64,000 nucleotides of DNA from Planctomycetes bacterium MalM25 (GCA_007745835.1 CP036424.1:2963968-3027967); one strand, 5' to 3'. Numbered from the stretch's first letter, positions 17,577 to 27,576 are shown. Program-made: numbers and translations. Notes: generated by a model not told the origin, from the sequence alone.

Positions 17577-19925
17577 ATGCTCCGCCCCGCGCTGCTCAGC
17601 ATCGCCCTGCTCGGGATAGGCCTCGCTGCCGGGGCTGACGACCGCCAGCATGTCGCCACGCTCGTCGAGGCCTTCTGTCTTGATTGCCACGCCGGTGATA
17701 ACGCCGCGGGCGGGCTCGATTTAGAGAGCCATGACCCGCTCGCCGGATTCGGCGACTCCGGCTGGGACACGGCGGTCGCGGAGAAGGTTTGGCGACGGCT
17801 GCGCGCTCGGCAGATGCCGCCGGCCGACGCCGAACGCCCCTCGGAAGAAGCGTACACGCAGACGATCGCGGCGCTCGAGTCGTTGCTCGACGAGCAAGCC
17901 GCTAAGCACCCGAAGCCGGGACGCACCGAGGCGATCCGGCGGCTGACGCGGACGGAATACCAGAACGCGATCCGCGATCTGCTCGCCCTTGAGATCGACG
18001 CCAAGGCAATGCTTCCCGCCGACGAGTCGGCGCACGGCTTTGATAACGTGACGGTCGGCGAGCTCTCGCCTTTGCTGCTGAGTCGCTACGTCTCCGCCGC
18101 GGAGAGGATCGCCGCCCAGGCGATCGGTGTCGGCGCGAACACACCGGCAGGCGTCACGTTCCGGCTTCCCGCTGATCGTTCTCAGGAAGAGCACGTCGAG
18201 GGCTTGCCCCTCGGGACTCGTGGCGGGGGGCTCTTCAAGCACCATTTCGCGAGGAGCGGCGAGTACGAGTTCCGCGTGCGTCTCACCCGCGACCGGGACG
18301 AGCAGGTCGAGGGGCTGAAGGAGCCGCACAAGATCCACGTCCTCATCGACCGCCGCCTGGCGCATGAGTTCGAGGTCCGGCCGCCGAAGGGGAGCAAGGG
18401 CTACGAGGACGATCACTCGAAAGTCGACTCGCACCTGCAAACCCGCATCCGAGTCGAGGCGGGCGAGCGGCGTCTGGGGGTGACGTTCCCGCGCAAGCAC
18501 GCCTCGCTGATCGAAACGAAGCGTCAGCCGTTCGACGCCTCGTTCAACCGCCACCGCCACCCGCGCCGCACGCCGGCCCTGCTCGAGCTCTCGATCGTCG
18601 GCCCCTTCGAAGACTCGACCCCGGGAGAGACACGAACACGGCGGCGGGTCTTCGGCGAGGAGCCCCTGCCGCCCGCTGATCCCGAACAGGCCGCACGCCG
18701 CATCCTGCGGCGCCTCATGCGATTGGCGTACCGCCGGCCGATTGAAGAGGACGATCTCAAGACTCCCATGCGTTTCTACCGCGAGGGCTCATCGGCGGGC
18801 GGGTTCGAGGCCGGCTTGCAAGCGGCGCTCACCTCGATCCTCGTCAGCCCCCATTTCCTCTTCCGCCTCGAAGCGACCCCCACGGGCGTCTCTGCCGGCG
18901 AGCCGTACGACGTCCCGCCCACCGAACTCGCTTCGCGGCTATCGTTCTTCCTGTGGAGCAGCCTGCCCGACGACGAGCTCTTAAGCCTCGCCGACTCGGG
19001 ACGCCTCAACGAACCCAAGACGCTTCAACAGCAAGTCGAGCGGATGCTCGCCGACGAGCGTTCGCGGTCGCTCGTAACCAACTTCGCCTCGCAGTGGCTG
19101 CACCTCCGCAACTTGGAGGGCTTCCACCCCGACATGCGGGCGTTCGTCGATTTCGACGACAACCTGCGGCAAGCGATGCGGCGCGAGACCGAGCTCTCGC
19201 TCGAGGCCGTCATCCGCGAGGACCGCAGCGTGCTCGACCTGATCCGTTCGGACCGCACCTACCTGAACGAGCGGCTCGCAATCCACTACGGCGTGCCGGG
19301 CGTGAGGGGCAGCCACTTCCGTCCCGTCGACCTGCCGCCCGACAGCCGCCGCGGCGGGCTGCTGCGGCAGGGGGGCGTGCTCGCGGTCACGTCGTACGCA
19401 ACGCGCACCTCGCCCACGATCCGCGGCTTCTGGGTGCTGAAGAACGTGCTCGGCGTGCCCCCGCCGCCGCCACCGCCCGATGTGCCGAGCCTCGACTCGG
19501 CCGCAGCCTCAGTGTCGGCGACTGTCCGCGAGCGGCTGGAGGTCCACCGGGCCAACCCCGCCTGTGCGGCTTGCCACGACCTGATGGACCCAATCGGTCT
19601 CGCCCTGGAGAACTACGACGCCGTCGGCCGATGGCGTGAACTAGAGGGCCAGTCGCCGATCGACTCGACCGGCTCGCTCCCCGACGGGACGCCAATCACC
19701 GGCGTTACCGACCTTGAGGAGCACCTTCTGTCCCATCCCGAGGCGTTTGCGGGTACTATGGCGGAGAAGCTCCTCACGTTCGCGCTCGGTCGCGGCCTCC
19801 TCCCGACTGACATGCCCGCCGTCCGGCAGGCGGTGCGGCGGGCGGCGGCGGACGACTACCGATTCTCATCCCTCGTGCTGGGCGTCGTGTCCAGCGACCC
19901 GTTCCTCATGAGGGCGGCCGAATGA
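17577..19925 (+). CDS. DUF1592-family protein (DUF1587/1592/1588/1585) with two heme c motifs, copy 1
   Basis: The start at 17577 gives a signal peptide; an upstream GTG at 17526 does not. The 782-residue protein opens with a cytochrome c-like motif FCLDCH (Cys34, Cys37, His38). It then carries the planctomycete module chain: RLTRTEYQNAIRDLL (DUF1587), the central carbohydrate-binding-like region, RLSFFLWSSLPDDELL (DUF1592), RRGGLLRQGGVLAVTS (DUF1588), and a second heme motif ACAACHDLMDPIG (DUF1585). Length and order are typical. Function is unproven; these proteins are thought to be periplasmic redox-linked factors in polysaccharide metabolism. Its stop overlaps the DUF1552 start (ATGA), indicating translational coupling. 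Confidence 0.93.
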   Translation: MLRPALLSIALLGIGLAAGADDRQHVATLVEAFCLDCHAGDNAAGGLDLESHDPLAGFGDSGWDTAVAEKVWRRLRARQMPPADAERPSEEAYTQTIAALESLLDEQAAKHPKPGRTEAIRRLTRTEYQNAIRDLLALEIDAKAMLPADESAHGFDNVTVGELSPLLLSRYVSAAERIAAQAIGVGANTPAGVTFRLPADRSQEEHVEGLPLGTRGGGLFKHHFARSGEYEFRVRLTRDRDEQVEGLKEPHKIHVLIDRRLAHEFEVRPPKGSKGYEDDHSKVDSHLQTRIRVEAGERRLGVTFPRKHASLIETKRQPFDASFNRHRHPRRTPALLELSIVGPFEDSTPGETRTRRRVFGEEPLPPADPEQAARRILRRLMRLAYRRPIEEDDLKTPMRFYREGSSAGGFEAGLQAALTSILVSPHFLFRLEATPTGVSAGEPYDVPPTELASRLSFFLWSSLPDDELLSLADSGRLNEPKTLQQQVERMLADERSRSLVTNFASQWLHLRNLEGFHPDMRAFVDFDDNLRQAMRRETELSLEAVIREDRSVLDLIRSDRTYLNERLAIHYGVPGVRGSHFRPVDLPPDSRRGGLLRQGGVLAVTSYATRTSPTIRGFWVLKNVLGVPPPPPPPDVPSLDSAAASVSATVRERLEVHRANPACAACHDLMDPIGLALENYDAVGRWRELEGQSPIDSTGSLPDGTPITGVTDLEEHLLSHPEAFAGTMAEKLLTFALGRGLLPTDMPAVRQAVRRAAADDYRFSSLVLGVVSSDPFLMRAAE

Positions 19926-21268
19926 TCCTCCGCAAACGTTTCGTCTCACGCCGCACACTGCTGCGTGGCGCCGGCGCCGCGGTTTCGCTGCCGCTGCTCG
20001 ACGCGATGGTCCCGGCGGCGACCGCCTCCGCGGCGACGGCCGCCAGCCCGAAGCGGCTCAAGCGCCTCGCGTACACTTACATCCCGATGGGGTTCAACCC
20101 GGTCGAGTGGACGCCCGCGGGCGAGACCCTCGCGGAGCTGCCGTCGAGCCTCCAGCCGCTCGAAGCGGTCAAGGAGCAGCTCTGCGTACTCACCGGCATG
20201 GAGCTCCGCAACGCCTACCCCGGCTCGCACGCCACGTCGAACTCGGCGTTCCTCAGCGCGGCCCGCGCCAAGCGGACCGAGAGCTCCGACTACCGCAACG
20301 GCACGACTGTTGATCAGATCGCCGCCCAACACCTGGGCAAGTCGACGCAGCTCCCCTCGCTCGAGCTGGCGATGGACCTGCTGACCAACGTCGGTCAGTG
20401 CGACAACGGTTACGCGTGCGTCTACCAGAACAACCTCTCTTGGGCGTCGCCCACCACGCCGCTCCCCTCCGAAGCGAACCCGCGCGTCGTCTTCGAGACG
20501 CTCTTTGGCGAAGGGGGCGCCCCCGAAGACCGCCGCCGCGCGCTAGCCAGGCGAGGCAGCCTGCTCGACTCGGTCCGCGACGAGATGCGACGGTTCAAGT
20601 CACGCCTCGGTCCGAGCGACCGCCGCAAGGTCGACGAGTACTTCGACAGCATCCGCGACGTCGAGCAACGCGTGGCCCGCGCCGAAGCGAACGTTGACGA
20701 GAACCCACTGCCGGACCTCGATCGCCCGCTCGGCGCGCCGGCCTCGTACGCGGAACACGCGAAGCTGATGTTCGACCTGCAACGCCTCGCGTTTCAGGGC
20801 GACATCACGCGCGTCATCAGCTTCCAGCTCGCCCGCGAGGCGAGCACGCGTTCGTACCCCGAGATCGGGGTGCCCGAGCCGCACCACCCGACCACGCACC
20901 ACGGCAAGAACCCGGAGAAGCTCGAGAAGATCGCCAAGATCAACCGGTTCCACGTCTCCCTGTTCGCCGACTTCCTCCAATCCCTCGCCGACACGCCCGA
21001 GGGCGAGGGGACGCTGCTCGACAACTCGCTGCTCATGTACGGCAGCGGGATGGGCGACCCCGACGCGCACGACCACTCGAACCTGCCGGTCCTCGTCGCC
21101 GGCGGGCAGGCGGGCGGGTTGCGTGGGGGGCGGCACCTGATGTACGAGCGCGACACGCCGCTGGCGAACCTGCACCTCACGCTGCTTAATGAGGCGGGCG
21201 TCAACATCGACGCGTTCGCCGATAGCAACGGTCCGGCGGACGGCCTCTTCGGTCCGCTCACGCTATGA
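19922..21268 (+). CDS. DUF1552-family protein, copy 1
   Basis: A 448-residue member of DUF1552, a family that almost always follows a DUF1592 gene in planctomycetes. The N terminus has SRRTLLRGAGAAVSLPLLDA, which resembles a twin-arginine export signal, so it is probably exported folded. The body resembles the sulfatase/phosphatase-like DUF1501 group, with LAYTYIPMGFNP near 47, PTTHHGKNPEK near 320 and LLMYGSGMGDPDAHDHSNLP near 365; the latter could be metal-binding. Catalytic activity is unknown. It overlaps both its upstream (DUF1592) and downstream (ankyrin) partners by four bases. Confidence 0.92.
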   Translation: MILRKRFVSRRTLLRGAGAAVSLPLLDAMVPAATASAATAASPKRLKRLAYTYIPMGFNPVEWTPAGETLAELPSSLQPLEAVKEQLCVLTGMELRNAYPGSHATSNSAFLSAARAKRTESSDYRNGTTVDQIAAQHLGKSTQLPSLELAMDLLTNVGQCDNGYACVYQNNLSWASPTTPLPSEANPRVVFETLFGEGGAPEDRRRALARRGSLLDSVRDEMRRFKSRLGPSDRRKVDEYFDSIRDVEQRVARAEANVDENPLPDLDRPLGAPASYAEHAKLMFDLQRLAFQGDITRVISFQLAREASTRSYPEIGVPEPHHPTTHHGKNPEKLEKIAKINRFHVSLFADFLQSLADTPEGEGTLLDNSLLMYGSGMGDPDAHDHSNLPVLVAGGQAGGLRGGRHLMYERDTPLANLHLTLLNEAGVNIDAFADSNGPADGLFGPLTL

Positions 21269-22698
21269 GCGCCCCGATCCGACTCGCCACGCTGCTGGCT
21301 GCCGGCCTGTTGATCGGTCAAGCGCACGCCGATCCGGAACTGGCCGACGCCGCCGAAGCACGCGACGCCTCGCGTTTCGCCGAGTTGCTGGAGGCCAAGG
21401 TCGAGATCGACGCCAAACAGACCGACGGCATGACGGCTCTGCACTGGGCGGTTTATCACAGCGACTTGGACGCCGTGCGAGCGTTGCTCGCTGCGGGCGC
21501 CGATCCCAACGCCGAGACGGACTACCGCGTCCGCCCGCTCACGCTCGCCTGCCGCGCCGGCCAGGGCTTGCTCACTCAAGCTTTGCTCGAAGCGGGCGCC
21601 GACCCGAACGCCAAGCTCCCGGGCGGCGAGACGCCACTGATGACCGCCGCACGCAGCGGCTCGGTCGAGGTGATTGAGTTTCTGCTAGGGGAGGGCGCCG
21701 ATCCGAACGCCAAGCAACGACGCGGGCAGACGGCGCTCATGTGGGCCGCCGCCGCTGGAGCTGGCGAGGTGATCGACGCACTGCTCGCGGCCGGCGCCGA
21801 GCGGGACCACGCCCTCAAGTCGGGTTTCACCGCGCTGCACTTCGCCGCCCGCGACGGGCAAGCCGAGGCGGTCCGCCGGCTGCTCGCCGCCGGCGCCGAC
21901 GTGAACCTTGCGATGCACCCCAAGAACACAGGCGGCCGCTCGCCACGCGACGGCATGTCGGCCCTGATGCTGGCGGTCGAGAGCGGCCACTTCGAGCTGG
22001 CCCTCGAACTGGTGGGGCAGGGCGCCGACCCAAACGATCAGCGGAGCGGCTACGCCCCGCTGCACGCGATCAGCTGGGTCCGCAAGGCGGGGCGGGGCGA
22101 CAACCCGGAAGGCGACCCCGAGCCACGCGGATCGGGTCGTGTCCCCAGCCTCGAGTTCGTCCGCCGCCTCGTCGAAGCGGGGGCCGACGTGAACCTCCGG
22201 CTGGCGACGGGGGAGGGGGGACGGGCGGAGCTCGACCCGCTCGGCGCGACGCCCTTCTTGCTCGCGGCGAGGACGGCCGACTTGCCGCTGCTCGAACTGC
22301 TCGTCGAACTTGGCGCCGATCCGCTGGTCCCCAACGAGGACGGCTGCACGCCCCTGATGGCCGCTGCGGGAGTCGGCGTCCGCGCCGTGGGCGAGGAGGC
22401 GGGGACCGAGCCGGAGGTGCTGGAGGTCGTCGCGTACTTGTTCGACCTCGGCGCCGACGTGAACGCGATCGACGCCAACCAAGAGACCGCCATGCACGGC
22501 GCTGCCTACCGCAACTTCCCACGAGTCGTCGCGTTCTTATCGGAGCGCGGGGCCGACCCTGAGAAATGGGACCACAAGAACCAATACGGCTGGACCCCAA
22601 TGCGGATCGCCGAGGGCTACCGTCCCGGCTCCTTCAAACCCTCTCCCCCCACCCAGGCGGCGATCAGGGCGGCCCGAGAACGCGCAACCCCTGACTAG
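21265..22698 (+). CDS. Exported ankyrin-repeat protein
   Basis: A 477-residue protein with a signal peptide (residues 1-22) and about ten ankyrin repeats. These are visible as recurring GMTALHWAV, ETPLMTAARSG, GQTALMWAAAAG, GFTALHFAARDGQ and NQETAMHGAAYRN, each followed by the LLxAGADPN turn. Ankyrin arrays bind other proteins. Its ATGA overlap with the DUF1552 gene puts it in the same transcript, so it may scaffold the DUF1592/DUF1552 pair, although that is inference. The last repeat is followed by a short charged tail. Confidence 0.92.
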   Translation: MSAPIRLATLLAAGLLIGQAHADPELADAAEARDASRFAELLEAKVEIDAKQTDGMTALHWAVYHSDLDAVRALLAAGADPNAETDYRVRPLTLACRAGQGLLTQALLEAGADPNAKLPGGETPLMTAARSGSVEVIEFLLGEGADPNAKQRRGQTALMWAAAAGAGEVIDALLAAGAERDHALKSGFTALHFAARDGQAEAVRRLLAAGADVNLAMHPKNTGGRSPRDGMSALMLAVESGHFELALELVGQGADPNDQRSGYAPLHAISWVRKAGRGDNPEGDPEPRGSGRVPSLEFVRRLVEAGADVNLRLATGEGGRAELDPLGATPFLLAARTADLPLLELLVELGADPLVPNEDGCTPLMAAAGVGVRAVGEEAGTEPEVLEVVAYLFDLGADVNAIDANQETAMHGAAYRNFPRVVAFLSERGADPEKWDHKNQYGWTPMRIAEGYRPGSFKPSPPTQAAIRAARERATPD

Positions 22699-22953
22699 GA
22701 CTCTAGTTGCTGCGTTTCAGAATCAAATGACATGGGCGTCCTGGCTTGCGACATGACATTAGTGCGGTAACTAATAGTGATCTAAGACCATATCTAGGTA
22801 GTTAACCCGGTAGCGTAGGATGGTTGAAGCGCTCCGTCCTACCAAACGGACTTCACGGACTTCCTTATTCTGCGATCGCCGCCCCCGCCTGCGGCCCCTT
22901 CATCGCCTGAAGCATCGCTCTCCCGATCCCTCCCCTCACGGCAGAATCCTATC

Positions 22954-25512
22954 TTGCCACGCCACACCCTGATCAGCACGATCGCTGCCCTCGCAGGACT
23001 GGCGCACGGGGCAGCCTGGCCAGAGGTCGCCGCAGGCGACTTCGAGTCCGGTATCGCGCCGGTCCTCCTCGACCGCTGCCTCTACTGCCACAGCGAAGAC
23101 TACGCCGAGGCGGGGCTGAAGCTCGACGCGATCGATCCCGACGCCCCCGAGGGGCGGGTCTGGGACCGTGTCCGCGACCGCGTGTCGGCGGGCGAGATGC
23201 CGCCCGAAGACGAGGGCCCCCTTACCGAGGACGAACGCGAGGCGTTGCTTGCGTGGTCGGATCATGCGGTCGAGGTCGCTCGCGAGCAAGCTCAGGGGGA
23301 GGGGCCCGAACGGTTGCGCCGGCTCTCCAAGCCACAGTACGCCGCTGCTCTGCACGACTTGCTCGACACGCCCCTCTCCTTTGTCGAAGCGCTGCCGGAC
23401 GACCCGAAGTCACGTCACGGCTTCTCGAACAGCGTCGTCGCCCAGGAGACTTCCTCCTTGCAACTGGAGTACTACCGCCAGATCGCCGAGCGGGCGTTGC
23501 GGCGGGCGATCGTCGAGGGCGACCGTCCCGAGCCGGTGCGCATCCGCGCCACCCTGGGCGAAGGCGTCGGTCTCGGCCGCGACTACTTCACGATTACAGG
23601 CTATCAGGTCGTTCCCATCAGCGGGGACGACGCGCTGATCGACATCCTCAACCCAGAGGGGACGCCGTACCGTGAGCTCCCGGGCGACCACACGAAACGG
23701 CTGGCCCGGTTCGAGAAGAACGTGGGGATCGATATGCGGGGCTCGCATAAAGACCGCTTCCGCCTTACGCCCGACGGCATGGTGCTGATGAGTGGCCTGC
23801 CGCAACGCGAGGTGTCGCCGCACACTTGGCGTGGCCCTTCGCCTCACATGAAGGTCCTCGCCCGGCGTTGCGCGCCGCAGGAAGGCCCGTTCACGATCCG
23901 CCTGCGTTGCCGCCCGCTCGACCCCGATGCGAGCCGCGTCCCGTCGGTCCGCGCCTTCCTCGGGGCCCGCACCGACGACGGCATGGAGTACAAGACGGTA
24001 GGCGAAGCCATCGAAGTCCGTCCAAGCGACGATTTGCAGGAGATCGTCTTCCGCGGGGATCTCGAAGACTTCCCGTTGCCGGTCCTCGACCCCAACGACA
24101 CGGACCCACTCTCGGGGATCTTCATCTTCGGCGTCTGGAACGACCACCTCGTTAAGGACTCGAAGGACTCCGGCCCCGAGTTGCTGGTCCGCTCGATCGA
24201 GTTCGAGGCGCCCGCCTACGAGCAGTGGCCTCCTGCCTCGCATGAACGGGTGCTGTTCGACTCGGACGGGCGCGCAGCGGACCAAGCAGCCTACACCCGC
24301 GAGGTGATCCGGCGTTTCGCGGAGCGGGCGTTCCGACGCCCCGTGAGCTACAGCGAAGTCGAGCGTTACCACGCCTTCTGGCGTGAGGTCGAGCCCCTCG
24401 CCGAGAGCTACGAAGAGGGCGTCCGTCAGGCGCTGACCGCCGTGCTCTGCTCGCCCAGTTTCCTCTACACCGGCCGCCCGCCGGCGGGGGCGGAATCGCA
24501 CGACTTGGCGTCGCGCCTCGCCCTCTTCCTCTGGAACGCGCCGCCGGACGAGGAACTCCTTAGGCTCGCCGCCGAGGGGCGTTTGCGTGACGAACTCCCC
24601 GCCCAGGTGGAGCGGATGGTGCGCGACCCGCGGGCGTGGGAATTCGTCCGCAACTTCACCCACGAATGGCTCCGGCTCGATCGGCACGAGACGATGAGCA
24701 CCAACGTGAGGAAGTACCCCGACTACACGCGGTACGTTAAGCAAGACATGACCGAGGAGACGGGGCGTTTCGTCCTCGAGATGCTCCGCAGCGACCGCCC
24801 GATCACGCAACTGATCGACGCCGACTTCACCGTGCTCAACCAGAACCTGGCGGAGTTCTACGGCGTCGAGGGGGTCCGTGGGAACGCCTTCCGTCCCGTG
24901 TCGCTAACCGAGACGCAACGCCTCGGCGGACTGCTCCTGCACGGAGCGTTTCTCAACGGGCACTCGGACGGCATCGAACCCCATCCGATCAAGCGCGCCA
25001 TCTGGCTCCGCGAGCGGCTGCTCGGAGACCCGCCGCCACCGCCGCCCCCGAACGTGCCCGAGCTCGAAGAGCCCGGGAAGGGCGCCGAAAAACTCACGCT
25101 CAAGCAGCGACTCGAAGAGCACCGCAACAAGCCGAGCTGCCTCGCCTGCCACGAGGGGATCGACCCTTATGGCGTGGTTTTCGAGGAGTACGACGCCGTG
25201 GGCCGCCCCCGCAAAGCGAGGAAGAGCTCGCCGATCGACGCCCATTCGGTGATGCCTGACGGGGTCGAACTGAACGGCGTCGAGGAGACACGCCGCTATC
25301 TGGTACAACAGCGTTCGGACGAGTTGGTCCGATCGCTGGCCACTTACCTGTACGCCTACGCCGTGGGCGTCGAAGTCGATTACGTCCATCGGCCCGAGGT
25401 CTACCGACTCGCGAACGAGGTCGGATCGGACGGCCGCATGATCGACTTGATCCAAGCGCTGGTCCAGAGCGAAGCGTTCTCCGGCGCACCGACGGAGGGA
25501 GACTCACGATGA
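22954..25512 (+). CDS. DUF1592-family protein with two heme c motifs, copy 2
   Basis: An 852-residue paralogue of the protein at 17577. The only sensible start is the TTG at 22954, which gives a signal peptide (PRHTLISTIAALAGLAHGAA); no ATG lies nearby in frame. Heme motif one is CLYCH (Cys42, Cys45, His46), heme motif two is SCLACHEGIDPYG near residue 725. Between them lie RLSKPQYAAALHDLL, ASRLALFLWNAPPDEELL and QRLGGLLLHGAFLNGHSDG, matching the DUF1587/1592/1588 sequence of modules. It differs from copy 1 in its longer central region. It is coupled by ATGA to a second DUF1552 gene. Confidence 0.92.
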   Translation: MPRHTLISTIAALAGLAHGAAWPEVAAGDFESGIAPVLLDRCLYCHSEDYAEAGLKLDAIDPDAPEGRVWDRVRDRVSAGEMPPEDEGPLTEDEREALLAWSDHAVEVAREQAQGEGPERLRRLSKPQYAAALHDLLDTPLSFVEALPDDPKSRHGFSNSVVAQETSSLQLEYYRQIAERALRRAIVEGDRPEPVRIRATLGEGVGLGRDYFTITGYQVVPISGDDALIDILNPEGTPYRELPGDHTKRLARFEKNVGIDMRGSHKDRFRLTPDGMVLMSGLPQREVSPHTWRGPSPHMKVLARRCAPQEGPFTIRLRCRPLDPDASRVPSVRAFLGARTDDGMEYKTVGEAIEVRPSDDLQEIVFRGDLEDFPLPVLDPNDTDPLSGIFIFGVWNDHLVKDSKDSGPELLVRSIEFEAPAYEQWPPASHERVLFDSDGRAADQAAYTREVIRRFAERAFRRPVSYSEVERYHAFWREVEPLAESYEEGVRQALTAVLCSPSFLYTGRPPAGAESHDLASRLALFLWNAPPDEELLRLAAEGRLRDELPAQVERMVRDPRAWEFVRNFTHEWLRLDRHETMSTNVRKYPDYTRYVKQDMTEETGRFVLEMLRSDRPITQLIDADFTVLNQNLAEFYGVEGVRGNAFRPVSLTETQRLGGLLLHGAFLNGHSDGIEPHPIKRAIWLRERLLGDPPPPPPPNVPELEEPGKGAEKLTLKQRLEEHRNKPSCLACHEGIDPYGVVFEEYDAVGRPRKARKSSPIDAHSVMPDGVELNGVEETRRYLVQQRSDELVRSLATYLYAYAVGVEVDYVHRPEVYRLANEVGSDGRMIDLIQALVQSEAFSGAPTEGDSR

Positions 25513-26855
25513 GCCGACGAACCGGAACCCTCGATCGACGCACGCTGCTCCGCGGGGCCGGCGTCGCCTGCGCGCTGCCCTATTTGGAGGCGATGTGCCG
25601 CGGCTCCGCCCCCGTGGCCTCGGAGGCGCCGCGGCGGCTCTGCTGCGTCTACTTCCCCAACGGCGTGAGCCTGCCGTCGGTCAAGGAAGAAGAGTACCGA
25701 CAGTACCGCTGGTTCCCCGAAGGGGAGGGGGCCGATTACAAGACGACCAACACCCTCCGCCCGCTCGACGCCCACCGCGATCAGCTCACGGTCCTCGGCG
25801 GGCTGAGCCACCCGAAAAGCCGCGCGCTGCTCGGCCACTTGGCAGGCGACACGTGGCTAACGGGCGGCGACTTGCGGGGCTCGGCCTACCGCAACCAGGT
25901 CTCGGTCGACCAAGTCGCCGCGCGCACGCTGGGTCGTGACACCCGCTACAAGTCGCTCGTGCTCTCGACCGACGGCGGCGTCGGTTACAAGTCGCGCATC
26001 GCGACGCTTTCCTTCGCCGACGGAGGCCGCCCCCTCCCCGCCGAGCACCGCCAACGGCTGATCTTCGAGCGTTACTTCGCCGCCGGCACGAAGGCCGATA
26101 TCGAGCGCCGGCGTCAGAGCCTCGGCCGCGGCCAGAAAGTGATCGACCTGGTCCTCGACGACGCGCGTTCGATGCGCCGGGGCCTGGGCCGCGCCGACCA
26201 GCAGCGGCTCGACGAGTACCTCTCCGCCGTCAACTCGGTCGAGGAGCAGATCCGCCGCAATGAGCGATGGCTCAACAAGCCGCTCCAGACGCCCGACATG
26301 GAGCTCGACCTCGATGTCGCCGCCGCCGCGGATCCACAGGGCTACCTGCGGGCGATGTTCGACCTGATGGTGCTGGCGTTCCAGACCGACCTGACGCGTG
26401 TCACCACCTTCATGATGGGCCGCGAGGACGGCATGGGCTTTGCCGAGAACTTCCCCAAGCTCGGCCTCGGCCTCAAGAAGGGGCACCACACGATCACCCA
26501 CGACAAGAACACCGGGCACTGGGCCGAATGGGGTGCCTACGACCGTTGGCTCACCGAACAGTTCGCCTACTTCGTCGAGCGGCTCCACACCGTCGAGGAC
26601 GCCCACGGCCCCCTGCTCGATCGCACGCTTGTGCTGTACGGCAGCGCGTGCAGCTCGACCCACAACGCCCGCAACTACCCGCTGGTGCTCGCGGGCGGAT
26701 CGGATTTCGGCGTGCAGCACGGCGCCTACCGCCGGCCCGAGGAAGAGACGCCCATGGCGAACCTCCTGCTCGCGCTGCTTCAGACGCTCGGCTGCCCAGA
26801 GCCCTCCTTCGCCGAGAGCACCGAGCCTTACGAAGCGATCCACGAGAAAGTCTGA
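25509..26855 (+). CDS. DUF1552-family protein, copy 2
   Basis: A 448-residue partner of the preceding DUF1592 protein, same length as copy 1 but clearly diverged. The N terminus DRRTLLRGAGVACALPYLEA is Tat-like. Conserved segments shared with copy 1 are CCVYFPNGV, MFDLMVLAFQTDLTRV, HHTITHDKN and TLVLYGSACSSTHNARNYP. Gene order DUF1592-DUF1552 is kept but there is no ankyrin gene behind it; a weak hairpin follows. The two pairs are separated by 255 bases containing no gene. Confidence 0.92.
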   Translation: MSRRTGTLDRRTLLRGAGVACALPYLEAMCRGSAPVASEAPRRLCCVYFPNGVSLPSVKEEEYRQYRWFPEGEGADYKTTNTLRPLDAHRDQLTVLGGLSHPKSRALLGHLAGDTWLTGGDLRGSAYRNQVSVDQVAARTLGRDTRYKSLVLSTDGGVGYKSRIATLSFADGGRPLPAEHRQRLIFERYFAAGTKADIERRRQSLGRGQKVIDLVLDDARSMRRGLGRADQQRLDEYLSAVNSVEEQIRRNERWLNKPLQTPDMELDLDVAAAADPQGYLRAMFDLMVLAFQTDLTRVTTFMMGREDGMGFAENFPKLGLGLKKGHHTITHDKNTGHWAEWGAYDRWLTEQFAYFVERLHTVEDAHGPLLDRTLVLYGSACSSTHNARNYPLVLAGGSDFGVQHGAYRRPEEETPMANLLLALLQTLGCPEPSFAESTEPYEAIHEKV

Positions 26856-26892
26856 CCGCGCGTAGCTTTCCCGTCGCACTTTGAGTTAGCAG

Positions 26893-26909
26893 AGGGGGCT
26901 CGCCCCTCC
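26893..26909 (+). terminator. Weak hairpin after the second DUF1552 gene
   Basis: A 6-bp stem (GAGGGG with CCCCTC) and 5-base loop 38 bases past the stop. There is no uridine run, so termination would be weak or Rho-assisted. Confidence 0.35.
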
Positions 26910-27171
26910 ACTTACTGATCGGGATCGGGCCGCGAACTGCTGCTAAGCGATGTCTCATCCCTCATCCAGACTTGGAGTCCAGGGCATATCGTTCAGCACC
27001 GATCAGCCGACGAGTCCCTGGGCGGGTTAGAGTCAAAGAGCGACCGATAGTTACTCGTTCACGCCAACCGTGAAACCGCTCTTATCTACCTGTTCATGTG
27101 ACAACTCTGCGCTTCGGCGCACGCTCTACAACAGCCACTAATCCGTGTAAGGCGATCTCACCGGCCGGACG
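26910..27171. other. Gene-free stretch before the DUF1559 remnant
   Basis: No gene, RNA fold or repeat was recognised. Together with the remnant at 27172 this forms a degraded zone directly left of the island boundary. Confidence 0.5.
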
Positions 27172-27308
27172 CTAGGGCAGGTCGACGACCATCCCGTCGC
27201 TACGATCGCCGAGAGAGTTGAACATGATAACTTCGATGCCATACTCGATCGACTGGACCTGGCCGTCCGCAAAGACCGCGTTGAAGGCCGCCGCGGGGAC
27301 CGAGGTGA
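27172..27308 (-). pseudogene. DUF1559 C-terminal remnant
   Basis: The last 45 codons read AAFNAVFADGQVQSIEYGIE and end FNSLGDRSDG plus a short tail, the characteristic C terminus of DUF1559 proteins (the xFADGSVxxI and RxDG elements). Upstream on the same strand the reading frame loses similarity and no prepilin leader is found within the expected distance, so only the tail survives. It lies 225 bases outside the left island boundary and may have been truncated by earlier insertions at this tRNA-derived site. Confidence 0.72.
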
Positions 27309-27532
27309 TGATCGACGTCGCTGAGCGTGACGACCGCTTGGCCACTGGCGCGGTGCTTGCGGTACCGGGGCAGGGCGCTGGTGAGACAGGGCATGCGGAG
27401 CTCTCCCATAGGGCAGGAAGGCCAAAACGGTACGTACCGTTTTGGCTCCCGGGCCACACATCAAGAAGAGCGTGCCGCACTGCCGAGGACCGGCAGGTAA
27501 CAGAAGTGCTTGCTTCGGCAGGATTTACGCGT

Positions 27533-27576
27533 AGTGGGCGATACTGGGCTCGAACCAGTGACCTCTACGGTGTGAA
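27533..27576. other. Left attachment site (partial tRNA-Val 3' half)
   Basis: Identical over 44 bases to 49839-49882. It contains the T arm, 3' acceptor strand, variable region and 3' anticodon arm of tRNA-Val, but beyond 27576 the sequence is unrelated, so no cloverleaf can form. Confidence 0.93.

Noticed and set aside
15900-22760. Shared promoter motif TGACATTAG before the sulfatase run (about 15907) and before the second DUF1592 pair (about 22752)
   Set aside because: A nine-base match at two sites 40 or more bases and about 200 bases from their starts can arise by chance; no second conserved box was found.
23410-24810. 466-residue minus-strand frame
   Set aside because: Antisense to the DUF1592 copy 2 gene, which has complete domain evidence.
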